NCBI RefSeq assembly: GCF_014192575.1
Contig: NZ_JACHYC010000003.1
Coordinates: 248,001 to 312,000, forward strand
From: Variovorax sp. Sphag1AA
GTDB lineage: Bacteria; Pseudomonadota; Gammaproteobacteria; Burkholderiales; Burkholderiaceae_C
Direction of reading: 5' to 3'
Length of the DNA stretch: 64,000 nucleotides
The notes under the pieces were generated by a model that worked only from the letters and a program-made list of their open reading frames with translations, searched no databases and was not told the origin of the DNA. Positions 9,208 to 17,329 of the stretch are shown one piece after another. The translations under genes were made by a program, and so were the position numbers. Position 1 is the first letter of the stretch; every line of letters begins with the position of its first letter.

Positions 9208-10065
9208 CTATGCGCGCCTTCTGTCGGCGGTGCCCGTTGGGTGAAGTAGGAGGCCGCGGCATGCCGTGCTGACAGTCGACATGGAACGCGCCAGGTCCTC
9301 GCCGGCAAAGATCACCTCGAAGGGCCGCGCCGCGCGTTGCAGCATGACGGCGTCGAGCACGGGGCCCGCACCGGTTGAGCGGTCGGGGACGATCTGGCTC
9401 TGGTAGGCCTGCATCGCAAAGCATTTGCGTCGTCTCGCATCGGCGTCGAGCGGCAGGCGGAAGGCATCGCGCCAGGGCAGGCGGGGATCGCCCGGATCGG
9501 CCCAGTTCCATGCCCATACGGGTACTTCGACAAGTCGTGCGCAGCGCCGCCGTGTCGCGCTCGCGCAGGCACGTGCGGTTGCTTCGTGATCCGGATGTCC
9601 GTCGCGGCGCCACGTGGTGAACACGACATCGCGCCGGTCGATGAGCCCGCAGAGTCGTTCGGCGAGTCGCCCCTGCTGCTTTGCGAGTCCGCCATCGTCC
9701 AGCCTGAGGCGCAGCGGTGGCTCGGTGATGCCGAGGCATCGCAGTGCGGCGCGGCTCTCCAGGGGCCGCATCTGCTGAAGACGCCTAGGCGTCCACTCGG
9801 ATGAGCCGCGATGACTCGCGGCGCCATCGGTCACCGCGATCACGCGCACCGGGATGCCCTTGCGCACCAGTTGCACGAGAAGGCCGCCGATCATCAGCAC
9901 TTCATCATCGGGATGGGGTGCAACGACCACCACGCGTGCATTGGCGGGCACCAGCGTTTCGGTGTCCACCTGCCGCAGCCTCGCGAGGCCGGCCCACCCG
10001 GCCCAGGATTCCTCGGAGGTTCCTCCCGGGCGGATGACGGGTTCGGCCAGACGGGACGCTTTCAT
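9208..10065 (-). CDS. PIG-L / LmbE family deacetylase
   Basis: A 285-residue zinc-dependent N-deacetylase of the PIG-L superfamily, which removes acetyl groups from GlcNAc-type sugars. The signature VVVVAPHPDDEVLMIGGLL (residues about 45-63) supplies zinc ligands and the catalytic Asp. The second ligand block is RRDGHPDHEATARA near residue 154. Stop is TAG at 9208-9210. It is the promoter-proximal gene of the block PIG-L, GT2, dehydrogenase, NodS-type methyltransferase. Deacetylase plus sugar transferase plus methyltransferase suggests synthesis or trimming of an N-modified amino-sugar conjugate; that is inference from context. Confidence 0.9.
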   Translation of the reverse strand: MKASRLAEPVIRPGGTSEESWAGWAGLARLRQVDTETLVPANARVVVVAPHPDDEVLMIGGLLVQLVRKGIPVRVIAVTDGAASHRGSSEWTPRRLQQMRPLESRAALRCLGITEPPLRLRLDDGGLAKQQGRLAERLCGLIDRRDVVFTTWRRDGHPDHEATARACASATRRRCARLVEVPVWAWNWADPGDPRLPWRDAFRLPLDADARRRKCFAMQAYQSQIVPDRSTGAGPVLDAVMLQRAARPFEVIFAGEDLARSMSTVSTACRGLLLHPTGTADRRRA

Positions 10066-10103
10066 GCGGACCCTCTGCGGGTCGGGGTTCCCACGCGCGG
10101 GCG

Positions 10104-10436
10104 TCAGAGGCCGTAGTACTTGTCGACGTTCGAGCGGTAGGTGTCGTCGTAGTCGGGCACAGCATCGTTGGCGTAGCGCGGCGCGCCTTCGAGCTGGGCC
10201 TTGTCCAGGGGCACGACGTATCCGTCCAACGCCGTGTCGTACTTGAGCATGCTCCAGGGGACAGGGTAACGGTCGGCGCCAATGCCCAGGAAGCCGCCGA
10301 ACTCCAGCGCGGCATAGCGCACCTGGCCGGACAGTTTGTCGATCATCAGATCGTCGATGCTGCCGAGCTTGTCGCCCGATACGTTGTAGACGTTGGTGCC
10401 TTCGACCCGCTCGGAAGAAATGACATCAGAAGCCAT
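10104..10436 (-). CDS. PRC-barrel domain protein
   Basis: A 110-residue soluble protein with a PRC-barrel: SSERVEGTNVYNVSGDKLGS, IDDLMIDKLSGQVRYAALEF and GGFLGIGADRYPVPW are the characteristic strands, followed by a charged tail ending SNVDKYYGL. PRC-barrels occur in photosynthetic reaction-centre H subunits, RimM and many stand-alone stress-associated proteins. Stand-alone versions are of unknown molecular role. Start ATG 10436. It lies 38 bp before the PIG-L gene start on the same strand and could be co-transcribed, but the function looks unrelated. Confidence 0.88.
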   Translation of the reverse strand: MASDVISSERVEGTNVYNVSGDKLGSIDDLMIDKLSGQVRYAALEFGGFLGIGADRYPVPWSMLKYDTALDGYVVPLDKAQLEGAPRYANDAVPDYDDTYRSNVDKYYGL

Positions 10437-10601
10437 GAAAGTCTCCACGCCGGCATGGCTGGGACTACCGGCTCGACTGCAAAGCCCAGCGATCCATGCT
10501 TGTTTGGGCAACGGCGAGTCTGCATAGGTGTCATGTCCGTTCTGATGTAGGCCATTCGCCGAGGGGGCGCGACAAGAAGTTCCTTGCGGGGCTTGAAGTT
10601 G

Positions 10602-11192
10602 TTAGTGCGGGTCAGAGTGAGCCGGCATCTTCGGTTTGGTTTCCCCGGCATACACCCCGTCAACGAGCACAAACAGCATCCTGCAGGGCCTGCCAGAGCG
10701 GTTGGCCCAGGCATGGTTTGTCCCGCGCTGCACCACCACGCTGCCTGGCTTGAGCGCGACTTCGCCCTTGTCCAGCACCAGCGTCAGCTCTCCCTCGATC
10801 ACGACGCCGTAGTCCACCGTCTCGGTCTTGTGCATCAGCGGGTGGGGTGCGGAGTCTCCGGCGGTCGAGGCGCCTGCGTCGCCGATTTCCAGGAAGCCGG
10901 CTTTCATATCAGCCGCGCTTCGCGCAAGCAGCTCCGGGGTGTCTGGCGGAATGTCGACGAAGCGGATGCGCGTGCCGTTCCGCGGCGGCGGCAGCATCAG
11001 CGGACCGGGAGTCGGATCCGGCCCGTTGTCGATCACAGCGGGCGTGCCTGTGGTGGCCCACACCTCGTGGAACACCACGCCTTCGATGCCCTTGAGCTCG
11101 ACGACGGTGGCAAGCGGGCCGTCGGTTGCCACGACTGCGCGGCCCTGGCCGTCATGGCCAGTCACAACGCGATGGATGGGAGGAAGGCTCAT
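10602..11192 (-). CDS. Cupin-domain protein
   Basis: A 196-residue protein with a C-terminal small beta-barrel cupin: HPLMHKTETVDYGVVIEGEL and LKPGSVVVQRGTNHAWANRS correspond to the two cupin motifs, with His and Glu as probable metal ligands. The N-terminal part (IHRVVTGHDGQGRAVVATDG) is the kind found in cupins of aromatic and organic-acid catabolic clusters. ATG 11192 follows AAAGGAGA. It is the last gene of the large minus-strand cluster starting at 20156. It may act as an isomerase, dioxygenase or decarboxylase; sequence alone does not say. Confidence 0.82.
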   Translation of the reverse strand: MSLPPIHRVVTGHDGQGRAVVATDGPLATVVELKGIEGVVFHEVWATTGTPAVIDNGPDPTPGPLMLPPPRNGTRIRFVDIPPDTPELLARSAADMKAGFLEIGDAGASTAGDSAPHPLMHKTETVDYGVVIEGELTLVLDKGEVALKPGSVVVQRGTNHAWANRSGRPCRMLFVLVDGVYAGETKPKMPAHSDPH

Positions 11193-11244
11193 CTGTCGTC
11201 TCCTTTACTTTCGTATGGCTGGTGGGGCCGTCTATCGGGGCCGT

Positions 11245-12222
11245 CTATTCGGCGGTGATGTTGTTGTCCTTCACCACCTTGGCCCACGCGCGGGCGTCTT
11301 CGTCCAGGAAGCGCCGGAAGGCTTCCGGCGGCTCGCCGATCGGCGTGAGCCCGTAGCCGTCGAGTTTGGCGCGGAATGCCGGCTGGGCCACGATCTTCTG
11401 CGACTGCGCGAGCAGACTCGCCAGCACCGGCTCGGGCGTGCGCTTGGGGGCGAAGATGCCGTGCCAGGAGTCGCCGACGAAGCCGGGCACGACTTCGGCG
11501 ATGGCCGGTACGTCCGGCAGGCCGTCGATGCGCTTCGGGCTCGACACGCCCAGCGCCCGCACCTTTCCGGCTTTCACCTGCGGAATGGCGCCGGTACTCG
11601 CGTCGAAGGCGACGTCGATGCGCTGTGCAATCACATCCGGCAGGAAGTAGTCCTTGTAGGGCACGTGGGTCATCGATATGCCTGCCTGGCCCAGCAACCT
11701 GGCCATGGCCACGTGGGTGCCTTGGCCGATGCCGGCGCTTGCATAGGTCAGCGCGTCCGGCCGTGCCTTGGCCTCGCGGATCAGGTCCTGCAGCGAATGG
11801 AACTTCGAATCGGTCGAGGTGACCAGCACATAGGGCACCGACAGGATGCGCGTCACCGGGACGAAGTCTTCCGCCTTGTAGGGGAGCTTCTTGTAGACAT
11901 AGGGATTGATCGAGAAGGTGTTGTTCACCGTCCAGAGCAGGGTGTAGCCGTCCGGCGCGGCATTGGCTGCCGACTGCGCGGCGATGATGGTGCTGGCGCC
12001 GGGGCGGTTCTCCACCACGACCGCCTGGCCCGTCGCCTTGGTGAACTCCTCGCCCCACAGGCGCGCGATCACATCCGGCGAGGTACCGGCCGGGAAGGGA
12101 ACGATCAGCTTCACCGGCCGGGAAGGGTAGGCCGCCTGTGCGCCGACGGGCAGCGTTGCGGCGGCGAGCAGTGCGCCGGTCATGCCCAGCGCGCCTCGCC
12201 GCGTGATGTTCTTCGATGTCAT
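11245..12222 (-). CDS. Bug/TctC-type periplasmic solute receptor (first of three in the cluster)
   Basis: A 325-residue secreted receptor of the tripartite tricarboxylate (Bug) family. It begins with a twin-arginine-like signal (RRGALGMTGALLAAATLPVG, AQA) and continues with the family core YPSRPVKLIVPFPAGTSPDV, VVVENRPGAS, APDGYTLLW and the VPYKDYFLPD segment that contacts ligand. Bug proteins bind carboxylates such as citrate, glutamate, nicotinate or aromatic acids. No membrane components of the transporter are encoded nearby. It lies 27 bp after another Bug gene and 52 bp before the cupin gene. The ligand is presumably the substrate or an intermediate of the cluster. Confidence 0.92.
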   Translation of the reverse strand: MTSKNITRRGALGMTGALLAAATLPVGAQAAYPSRPVKLIVPFPAGTSPDVIARLWGEEFTKATGQAVVVENRPGASTIIAAQSAANAAPDGYTLLWTVNNTFSINPYVYKKLPYKAEDFVPVTRILSVPYVLVTSTDSKFHSLQDLIREAKARPDALTYASAGIGQGTHVAMARLLGQAGISMTHVPYKDYFLPDVIAQRIDVAFDASTGAIPQVKAGKVRALGVSSPKRIDGLPDVPAIAEVVPGFVGDSWHGIFAPKRTPEPVLASLLAQSQKIVAQPAFRAKLDGYGLTPIGEPPEAFRRFLDEDARAWAKVVKDNNITAE

Positions 12223-12249
12223 GGGTGGGTCTCCGTATCTTTGTTTCTT

Positions 12250-13221
12250 TCAGGCCTTGAGGTCCAGGCGCCGCACGAGTGGTGGGAAGTCCGCCATGTC
12301 CTGGCGGATGGTGGCTTCGAGAACCTGCGGTGCACCGCCCACGAGTTCCCAGCCGTTGACCTGGGCACGGGCTTTCATCTGCGTGTCTGCAAGCGCCTTG
12401 TCCAGTGCCTTGTTGAGGCGGGCGATGACTTCGGGCGGCGTGCCGCGCGGCGCGGCCAGGCCAATCCAGAACGACGGGTCATAGCGGGCAAAGCCGGACT
12501 CGGCCAGCGTCGGTACCTCGCTCATCGAGGTGAGCCGCCTGGATGCAGTCTGCACCAGCGGCACGATGGTCCCGCCCTTGAGCCCCGGTTGGGCAGACGA
12601 GAAGTCGAGAAGCGCCAGCTGCACCTCACCAGCCATCAGCCCGGTGATCAGCGGCCCCGAGCCCTTATAGGGAACATGGACCAGGTCGATGCCCGCCAGC
12701 GACTTGAACTGCTCGATGGCGATGTGGTTGGTCGCCCCGATGCCGGCGCTGCCATAGAACAGTTTTCCAGGCTGCGACTTTGCCTGCGCGATGAACTCGC
12801 GCAGGCTGTGCCAAGGCGACTTGCCCGGCGTCGCGAAGATGCCGACGGCGCGCAGCGCCAACCCCACTGGCGCCAGGTCGCGCGGCGGATCCACTTGCGC
12901 GCCTTGCTGGACCAGGGGCGCGACGATGTGGTTCGACCGCGAAGTCACCAGCACCGTGTAGCCGTCCGCTGGTGCGTTGGCGACGGCAGCGCTGCCGATC
13001 AGTCCGGCCGCGCCCGGCCGGTTGTCGATGACCAGCGGTTGGCCCAGCTCGGCGCGCATCGACTCGGCCAGGAAGCGCGCCACGATGTCGGACGGGCCGC
13101 CCGGCGGGTTGGGTACGACCAGCTTGATGGGACGTTGCGGAAAGGCGCCATCGGCCCATGCCTGACTAGCGGCCAGGGGCGCCAGCGCCGCAGTGGCCAG
13201 GAACGATCTGCGAGTGCTCAT
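12250..13221 (-). CDS. Bug/TctC-type periplasmic solute receptor (second of three)
   Basis: A 323-residue receptor. The signal peptide is MSTRRSFLATAALAPLAASQ with cleavage near AWA-DG, followed by FPQRPIKLVVPNPPGGPSDI, VIDNRPGAAGLIGSAAVANA, PADGYTVLV and HVPYKGSGPLITGLMAGEV, all family hallmarks. The start at 13221 is fixed by a 4-bp ATGA overlap with the upstream alpha/beta hydrolase stop, so the two are translationally coupled. Having two adjacent but clearly different Bug genes suggests different ligand specificities rather than a recent duplication. Confidence 0.92.
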   Translation of the reverse strand: MSTRRSFLATAALAPLAASQAWADGAFPQRPIKLVVPNPPGGPSDIVARFLAESMRAELGQPLVIDNRPGAAGLIGSAAVANAPADGYTVLVTSRSNHIVAPLVQQGAQVDPPRDLAPVGLALRAVGIFATPGKSPWHSLREFIAQAKSQPGKLFYGSAGIGATNHIAIEQFKSLAGIDLVHVPYKGSGPLITGLMAGEVQLALLDFSSAQPGLKGGTIVPLVQTASRRLTSMSEVPTLAESGFARYDPSFWIGLAAPRGTPPEVIARLNKALDKALADTQMKARAQVNGWELVGGAPQVLEATIRQDMADFPPLVRRLDLKA

Positions 13222-14405
13222 GCGTGTGTCTCCGTGCCGGGGAACGCGGTGCGCCCGCCGAGTGTTTCCGCCACCCAGTCGGCGATGTAGGCACCGGCGT
13301 TGGCAGAGTTGTCGAAACTGGAATGCTGGGCACCGCCTTCCCGGTCGGTAAACACCTTCAGCTCCCGCTTCGGGCTGTTCACCAGCTGATCGAAGGTGCG
13401 CTGGGCCCACTTGAGAGGGATCTGCGAGTCCTTCTCGCCGTGCGTCACGAGGAAAGGCACGCGGATCTTCTCGACCACGCCATCCAGGTGCACGTTCTCG
13501 GCGATGCGCATGAAGTCATCGACATCCTTGGCACCCCAGACCCAGCACACATGCGACCAGTAGTGCGGGACCGGAAAGCTGCCTTCCTTTTCGAGGCGCC
13601 GTTTCTGTACGTCGCGCCAATCGTGGTTCGCACCCCAGACCACGCCGCAGGCGAAGCGAGGCTCCATGGCCACCGCGCGCGGGCAGTAGTAGCCGCCCAG
13701 CGAAACGCCCTCGCATCCGATGCGCGCAGGGTCGATGTCCGCGCGGGCCTCCAGCCAGTCGACCACGCGACTGGCCCAGTGCTCGCTGTCGAAACGCGCG
13801 GTGAGCCCGTGCAGGCGCAGGGCCTCGCCGGTGCCAGGCTGATCGATGAGCAGCGAAGCCACGCCACGTTGCGCCAGCCAGCGCGGCAGCCCGACCCGGT
13901 ACTTCATCTCCTTGGTCGAGTCCAGGCCGTTGAGCTGCACCAGGACGGGCGCGCGCGTGCCGGGCGCGATGCCTTCGGCGCGAACATAGAGCCCGGCCAG
14001 GTGTGTGTCGCCGTAGGGAATCTCGACGCGCTCGCAGTTCTCGTTGGCCAGCCGCACGCCGCGCTCGAAGGTGTCGAGAAAGCGCCTGTAGAGCGCCTCG
14101 CGTCCGGGTGCGCCGTGCGCCTGCAGGCGCTCAGCGGTCATCAGGTAGGTGGCGGCGCGCCCCAGCTTGTCGCCGGCGGAGATGAGCCGGCCACTAGCCT
14201 CGTCCTCTTGCGCGAGCTCGCACAGCTGGTCGGCCATGCGCTCCCAGCTTTCTCGAAAGGCGGCCGAGGCCGCGGCGTCGGGCTGGCGCGCGGCTTCCTG
14301 CAGCGGAGCGCACATGGTCTCGATCTCGCCGATGCGCGCGCCCATCTCGATGGCGAGGTCGACCGAAAGATTCCAGACGTAGTTGGTTGGGAAGTACTTG
14401 AACAT
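13218..14405 (-). CDS. Alpha/beta hydrolase (FrsA / dihydroxypseudooxynicotine-hydrolase-like)
   Basis: A 395-residue protein with a long helical N-terminal cap (about 130 residues, MFKYFPTNYVWNLSVDLAIE) and a C-terminal alpha/beta hydrolase fold. The nucleophile elbow is GVSLGGYY with Ser235. A likely acid is Asp in VTHGEKDSQIPL and the His is in GGAQHSSFDN. Cap-plus-hydrolase architecture of this size is seen in C-C bond hydrolases such as 2,6-dihydroxypseudooxynicotine hydrolase, so hydrolytic C-C or ester cleavage is possible. ATG 14405 is preceded by CAGGAGACAA. It sits 101 bp after the SDR gene, so a second promoter or processing site may exist here. Confidence 0.85.
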   Translation of the reverse strand: MFKYFPTNYVWNLSVDLAIEMGARIGEIETMCAPLQEAARQPDAAASAAFRESWERMADQLCELAQEDEASGRLISAGDKLGRAATYLMTAERLQAHGAPGREALYRRFLDTFERGVRLANENCERVEIPYGDTHLAGLYVRAEGIAPGTRAPVLVQLNGLDSTKEMKYRVGLPRWLAQRGVASLLIDQPGTGEALRLHGLTARFDSEHWASRVVDWLEARADIDPARIGCEGVSLGGYYCPRAVAMEPRFACGVVWGANHDWRDVQKRRLEKEGSFPVPHYWSHVCWVWGAKDVDDFMRIAENVHLDGVVEKIRVPFLVTHGEKDSQIPLKWAQRTFDQLVNSPKRELKVFTDREGGAQHSSFDNSANAGAYIADWVAETLGGRTAFPGTETHA

Positions 14406-14506
14406 TTGTCTCCTGTCTCATCCAGCGGCGTCGATGCTAGGGGTGCGTGTGCTGCGTGACGAATGGTTCTTCTCGATGCGAGGTATGCGCCCGCGCCATA
14501 CCTGCT

Positions 14507-15295
14507 TCAGCCGCCGTCCGACACCAGCGTGCCGCCGTCGACCACCAGCGTCTGTCCTGTGATGAAGCCGCCGGCCGGCGAGGCGAGCATCGCGGCAACG
14601 CCGGCCACCTCGTGCGGCTCGCCGACCCGCCGCAGCGGTGTCATGGCAAGGCGTTTGGCCATGAAGGCTTCGTCGACCAGCAGTCCCTGCGACAGCGGCG
14701 TGCGGATCAGCCCCGGCGCAACGGCGTTGACACGCACCCCGCGCGGCCCCCATTCGACCGCGAGATTGCGCGCCATCTGCGACAGCGCCGCCTTGGTGAG
14801 GCCGTACAGGCCGATCGCGCGGTTGCCGCGCAACGCGGCGATGCTGGCCATCAGGATGACGCAGCCGCGCCCGCGCGCGGCCATGCCGGGCACCAGCGCG
14901 GCACACAGCGCATGGGCACTGGCGAGGTTGACCTGGAAGACCCGATCCCAGTCGTCGCGGTCCACGTCGAGCAGCGGCCCCGCCGGACCTTGCATCCCGG
15001 CATTGCAGACCACGGTGTCGATGCGGCCGAATGCCTCGATGGCGCGCGGTCCGGTGTCCGCAGCGTCTCTGGCGTCGGACAGATCGGCCGTCACGGTCTG
15101 CACGCGCACGCCCCACGCCCGGCATTGCGTGGCGAGTGCTTCCAAGTCGCTCCCGGGCCGGTCGGACAGCACCAGGTCTGCGCCCTGGCTTGCGAAGACC
15201 TGAGCTATCGCCTGGCCCAACCCGCCGGACGCCCCCGTGACCAGGGCAACCTGGCCATGCAGGCCGAAGAGGGAGGGGCCTGCGGCGTCAGTCAA
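14507..15295 (-). CDS. SDR-family oxidoreductase
   Basis: A 262-residue classical short-chain dehydrogenase/reductase. The NAD(P) motif is VALVTGASGGLGQAIAQVFA, the NAG motif is VVCNAGMQGP, the catalytic Ser lies in ILMASIAALRG and the YxxxK motif is YGLTK. The end FITGQTLVVDGGTLVSDGG is typical of FabG-like members. The predicted start is an unusual TTG at 15295 that overlaps the end of the preceding Bug gene by 8 bp; no better in-frame ATG precedes the glycine motif, so the start is uncertain. It probably oxidises a hydroxyl of the pathway substrate, next to the DenD-like dehydrogenase. Confidence 0.88.
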   Translation of the reverse strand: MTDAAGPSLFGLHGQVALVTGASGGLGQAIAQVFASQGADLVLSDRPGSDLEALATQCRAWGVRVQTVTADLSDARDAADTGPRAIEAFGRIDTVVCNAGMQGPAGPLLDVDRDDWDRVFQVNLASAHALCAALVPGMAARGRGCVILMASIAALRGNRAIGLYGLTKAALSQMARNLAVEWGPRGVRVNAVAPGLIRTPLSQGLLVDEAFMAKRLAMTPLRRVGEPHEVAGVAAMLASPAGGFITGQTLVVDGGTLVSDGG

Positions 15296-16274
15296 GCTGG
15301 ACCCCGACCTCGCGGATCACCTTGCCCCAGCGGGCTGTTTCCGCGCGGATCAGTTCGGTGAACTCGGCACGCGAACTCGGCGCCACCAAGAGGCCCAGGT
15401 CGGTGTAGCGCTGCACGACCTCCGGTGATTGCACCGCCTTGACCAGTTCGTCATGCAGCAGGTTGGCGATGGGCTCGGGTGTGCCGGCCTTCACCACGAC
15501 GCCGGTCCAGCCCGGCACGTTCAGCGAAGGCATGCCCAGCTCGCCGATGGTGGGTACCTCCGGCAGTTGCGGCAGCCGGCGCTCGCTGCCCACCACAGTC
15601 AACGCCCGGGCCTTGTTCTCCCGCACCAGCGGGATGCTGCTCGGTGTCACGTCCAGCAGCAGGTCGATGTGGCCGGCCATGAGGTCCTGCACCGCCGGGG
15701 CGCCGCCCTTGTAGGCCACGTGGGTGAGGTTGCCCTTGATCTCGCGACGGAGCATCTCCATCCAGATGTGTGGCTGGCTGCCCATGCCGTAGGAACCGTA
15801 GTTCAGGCCCTGCCCGGAGCGTGCCGCCTCGATCAGGTCCTGCCAGGTCTTCAGCCGGCTGTTGGCCGGCACGATCAGCAACGTGGGCGAGACCAGCAGC
15901 CGCGTCAGCGGCATGAAGTCCTTGAGCGTGTCGTAGCTGAGCTTCGGATACAGCCCCGCGTTCATGGAGAACGGGCCCAGGTCACCGTAGAAGAGGGTGT
16001 AGCCATCCGCAGGCTGCTGCTTCACATGGTTCGCGCCAATCTGGCCGCCGGCCCCGGGTCGGTTGTCGACCACCACGGGCTGCTTGAGGCTGGCCGAAAG
16101 CTTTTGCGCGAGCATGCGCGACAGCGCATCGCCGAAGCCGCCTGCCGGGTAGGGCACGACCCAGGTGATGGGGCGCGTCGGAAATGGCGCCGCCTGCGCA
16201 CCGGCCCGGGTTGCGAGGGACGCGAGCGGCAGCGCAGCGGCCGTGCACAGCAGAGAGCGTCGAGTTGAATTCAT
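15288..16274 (-). CDS. Bug/TctC-type periplasmic solute receptor (third of three)
   Basis: A 328-residue receptor beginning MNSTRRSLLCTAAALPLASL with an Arg-Arg signal peptide ending ATRAGA-QA. Core motifs are FPTRPITWVVPYPAGGFGDA, VVVDNRPGAGGQIGANHVKQ, PADGYTLFYGDLGPFSMN and HVAYKGGAPAVQDLMAGHI. A TTG three codons upstream (16283) could also initiate, but ATG 16274 gives the usual Bug N-terminus. It separates the DenD-like gene from the SDR gene, so transport and catabolic functions are interleaved within one transcript. The ligand is unknown. Confidence 0.91.
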   Translation of the reverse strand: MNSTRRSLLCTAAALPLASLATRAGAQAAPFPTRPITWVVPYPAGGFGDALSRMLAQKLSASLKQPVVVDNRPGAGGQIGANHVKQQPADGYTLFYGDLGPFSMNAGLYPKLSYDTLKDFMPLTRLLVSPTLLIVPANSRLKTWQDLIEAARSGQGLNYGSYGMGSQPHIWMEMLRREIKGNLTHVAYKGGAPAVQDLMAGHIDLLLDVTPSSIPLVRENKARALTVVGSERRLPQLPEVPTIGELGMPSLNVPGWTGVVVKAGTPEPIANLLHDELVKAVQSPEVVQRYTDLGLLVAPSSRAEFTELIRAETARWGKVIREVGVQLD

Positions 16275-16340
16275 GGTGGTCAAGTCTCTAAGTAAGGAGA
16301 TAAGGAGGAATCGGATAGGCCGCAGATAGAGAAGCGCCAG

Positions 16341-17327
16341 TCATCGCCAGCCTTCCTCTTCTGCCGCAGCTTCGTAATCGGGCTCCAGTGCGCGCCGCAC
16401 CAGCGCCGAAGGCGTGACGTCGTCGCGCAGGCCTATGGCGCGCGCCGCACCGTCGTCCAGCAGCGGGTAGCGGCCGAACACGGCCTCCACGGCAGGCTGG
16501 GGCGCATAGCGCACGAGGCGCTCGCCGTTCACGCCATACACCGTCGAGAGGGTGTGCACGAGCTCGGCCATCGACAGGCGCAGCACCGGCAGCACCCAGG
16601 AACGGCCAGCGTCGCCGGCCGCATCCATCGCCGCCGCGTGCACCAGGTTCTGCGCACAGCGCCGCGCTGACATCCACCAGGCGGTGGCCTCGGGCCCAAC
16701 CGGACAAGTGAATTCCTCGTTCACCTTGAGCGCATGCATGACGTCGCTCATGAAGGCCGAGACCAGGCCGGACGGCGTGCGAGGGCGCGCCACGATGCCC
16801 GGCAGCCGCAGCGAGCGGCCGTCGAGGCTGCCGCGGCGTGTGTGGTCGGCCAGCACGATTTCGCAAGCCAGCTTGTGCGCGCCGTAGGTCATGGGCGGGC
16901 GCGCAGGCGTAGCGGCATTGACGAGGTCTGGCAGCGGATGGTCGTAGACCGCGATGGTGCTGGCATAGACCACCACTGGCGGAGGCTCGCCCACCCCGCG
17001 CTTCACCGCTGCGAGCGTGTCGAAGAGGTCCAGGCTTGCATCGAGGTTCACCCGGCGGCTGAGCGCAGGATCTGCTTCCGCGGCACCGCCGGGCACCGCG
17101 GCCAGATGGAAGCACACATCGGGCGCGAACTCAGCGAGGCGCTCCTGCAACTGCGCATGGCCCAGGTCTCCTTCGATACCGACGACGCCGGCGGGGAGCA
17201 CGGCCAATCGCTGATCGCAGGCCGCCAGCCGCTCGATAGGCCGTTGGCCGATCCGCGGCCGCGCAGCCAGCAGGCGCAAGAGGGTCGCGCCGATGAAGCC
17301 ACCGGCGCCAGTCACCAGCACGCGCAT
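16341..17327 (-). CDS. NAD-dependent epimerase/dehydratase family, D-erythronate dehydrogenase-like
   Basis: A 328-residue extended SDR. It opens MRVLVTGAGGFIGATLLRLL (TGxxGxxG NAD motif), has the VVYASTIAVYDHPLPD active-site strand and the YGAHK catalytic motif, then EIVLADHTRRGSLDGRSLRL with PGIVARPRTP. The RRG-DGR-LRLP-IV-RP pattern is shared with DenD, which oxidises D-erythronate at C2 to 2-oxo-tetronate. A four-carbon or related sugar acid is therefore a reasonable but unproved substrate; kinase and isomerase partners of the tetronate pathway are absent here. It is 2 bp from the cyclase-family gene. A long open frame upstream of ATG 17327 is shadow. Confidence 0.85.
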   Translation of the reverse strand: MRVLVTGAGGFIGATLLRLLAARPRIGQRPIERLAACDQRLAVLPAGVVGIEGDLGHAQLQERLAEFAPDVCFHLAAVPGGAAEADPALSRRVNLDASLDLFDTLAAVKRGVGEPPPVVVYASTIAVYDHPLPDLVNAATPARPPMTYGAHKLACEIVLADHTRRGSLDGRSLRLPGIVARPRTPSGLVSAFMSDVMHALKVNEEFTCPVGPEATAWWMSARRCAQNLVHAAAMDAAGDAGRSWVLPVLRLSMAELVHTLSTVYGVNGERLVRYAPQPAVEAVFGRYPLLDDGAARAIGLRDDVTPSALVRRALEPDYEAAAEEEGWR

Positions 17328-17329
17328 GT

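Noticed and set aside
3498..10065. Reading the PIG-L/GT2/NodS-type cluster as a Nod-factor operon
   Set aside because: NodA acyltransferase, NodC chitin synthase and NodB proper are missing, and the deacetylase is PIG-L rather than NodB type. Only the general chemistry is similar.
10828..13290. 820-codon plus-strand open frame across the Bug genes
   Set aside because: It is antisense to three well-supported genes, has no recognisable domain and is rich in Arg/His/Gly, as expected for a shadow frame in GC-rich DNA.
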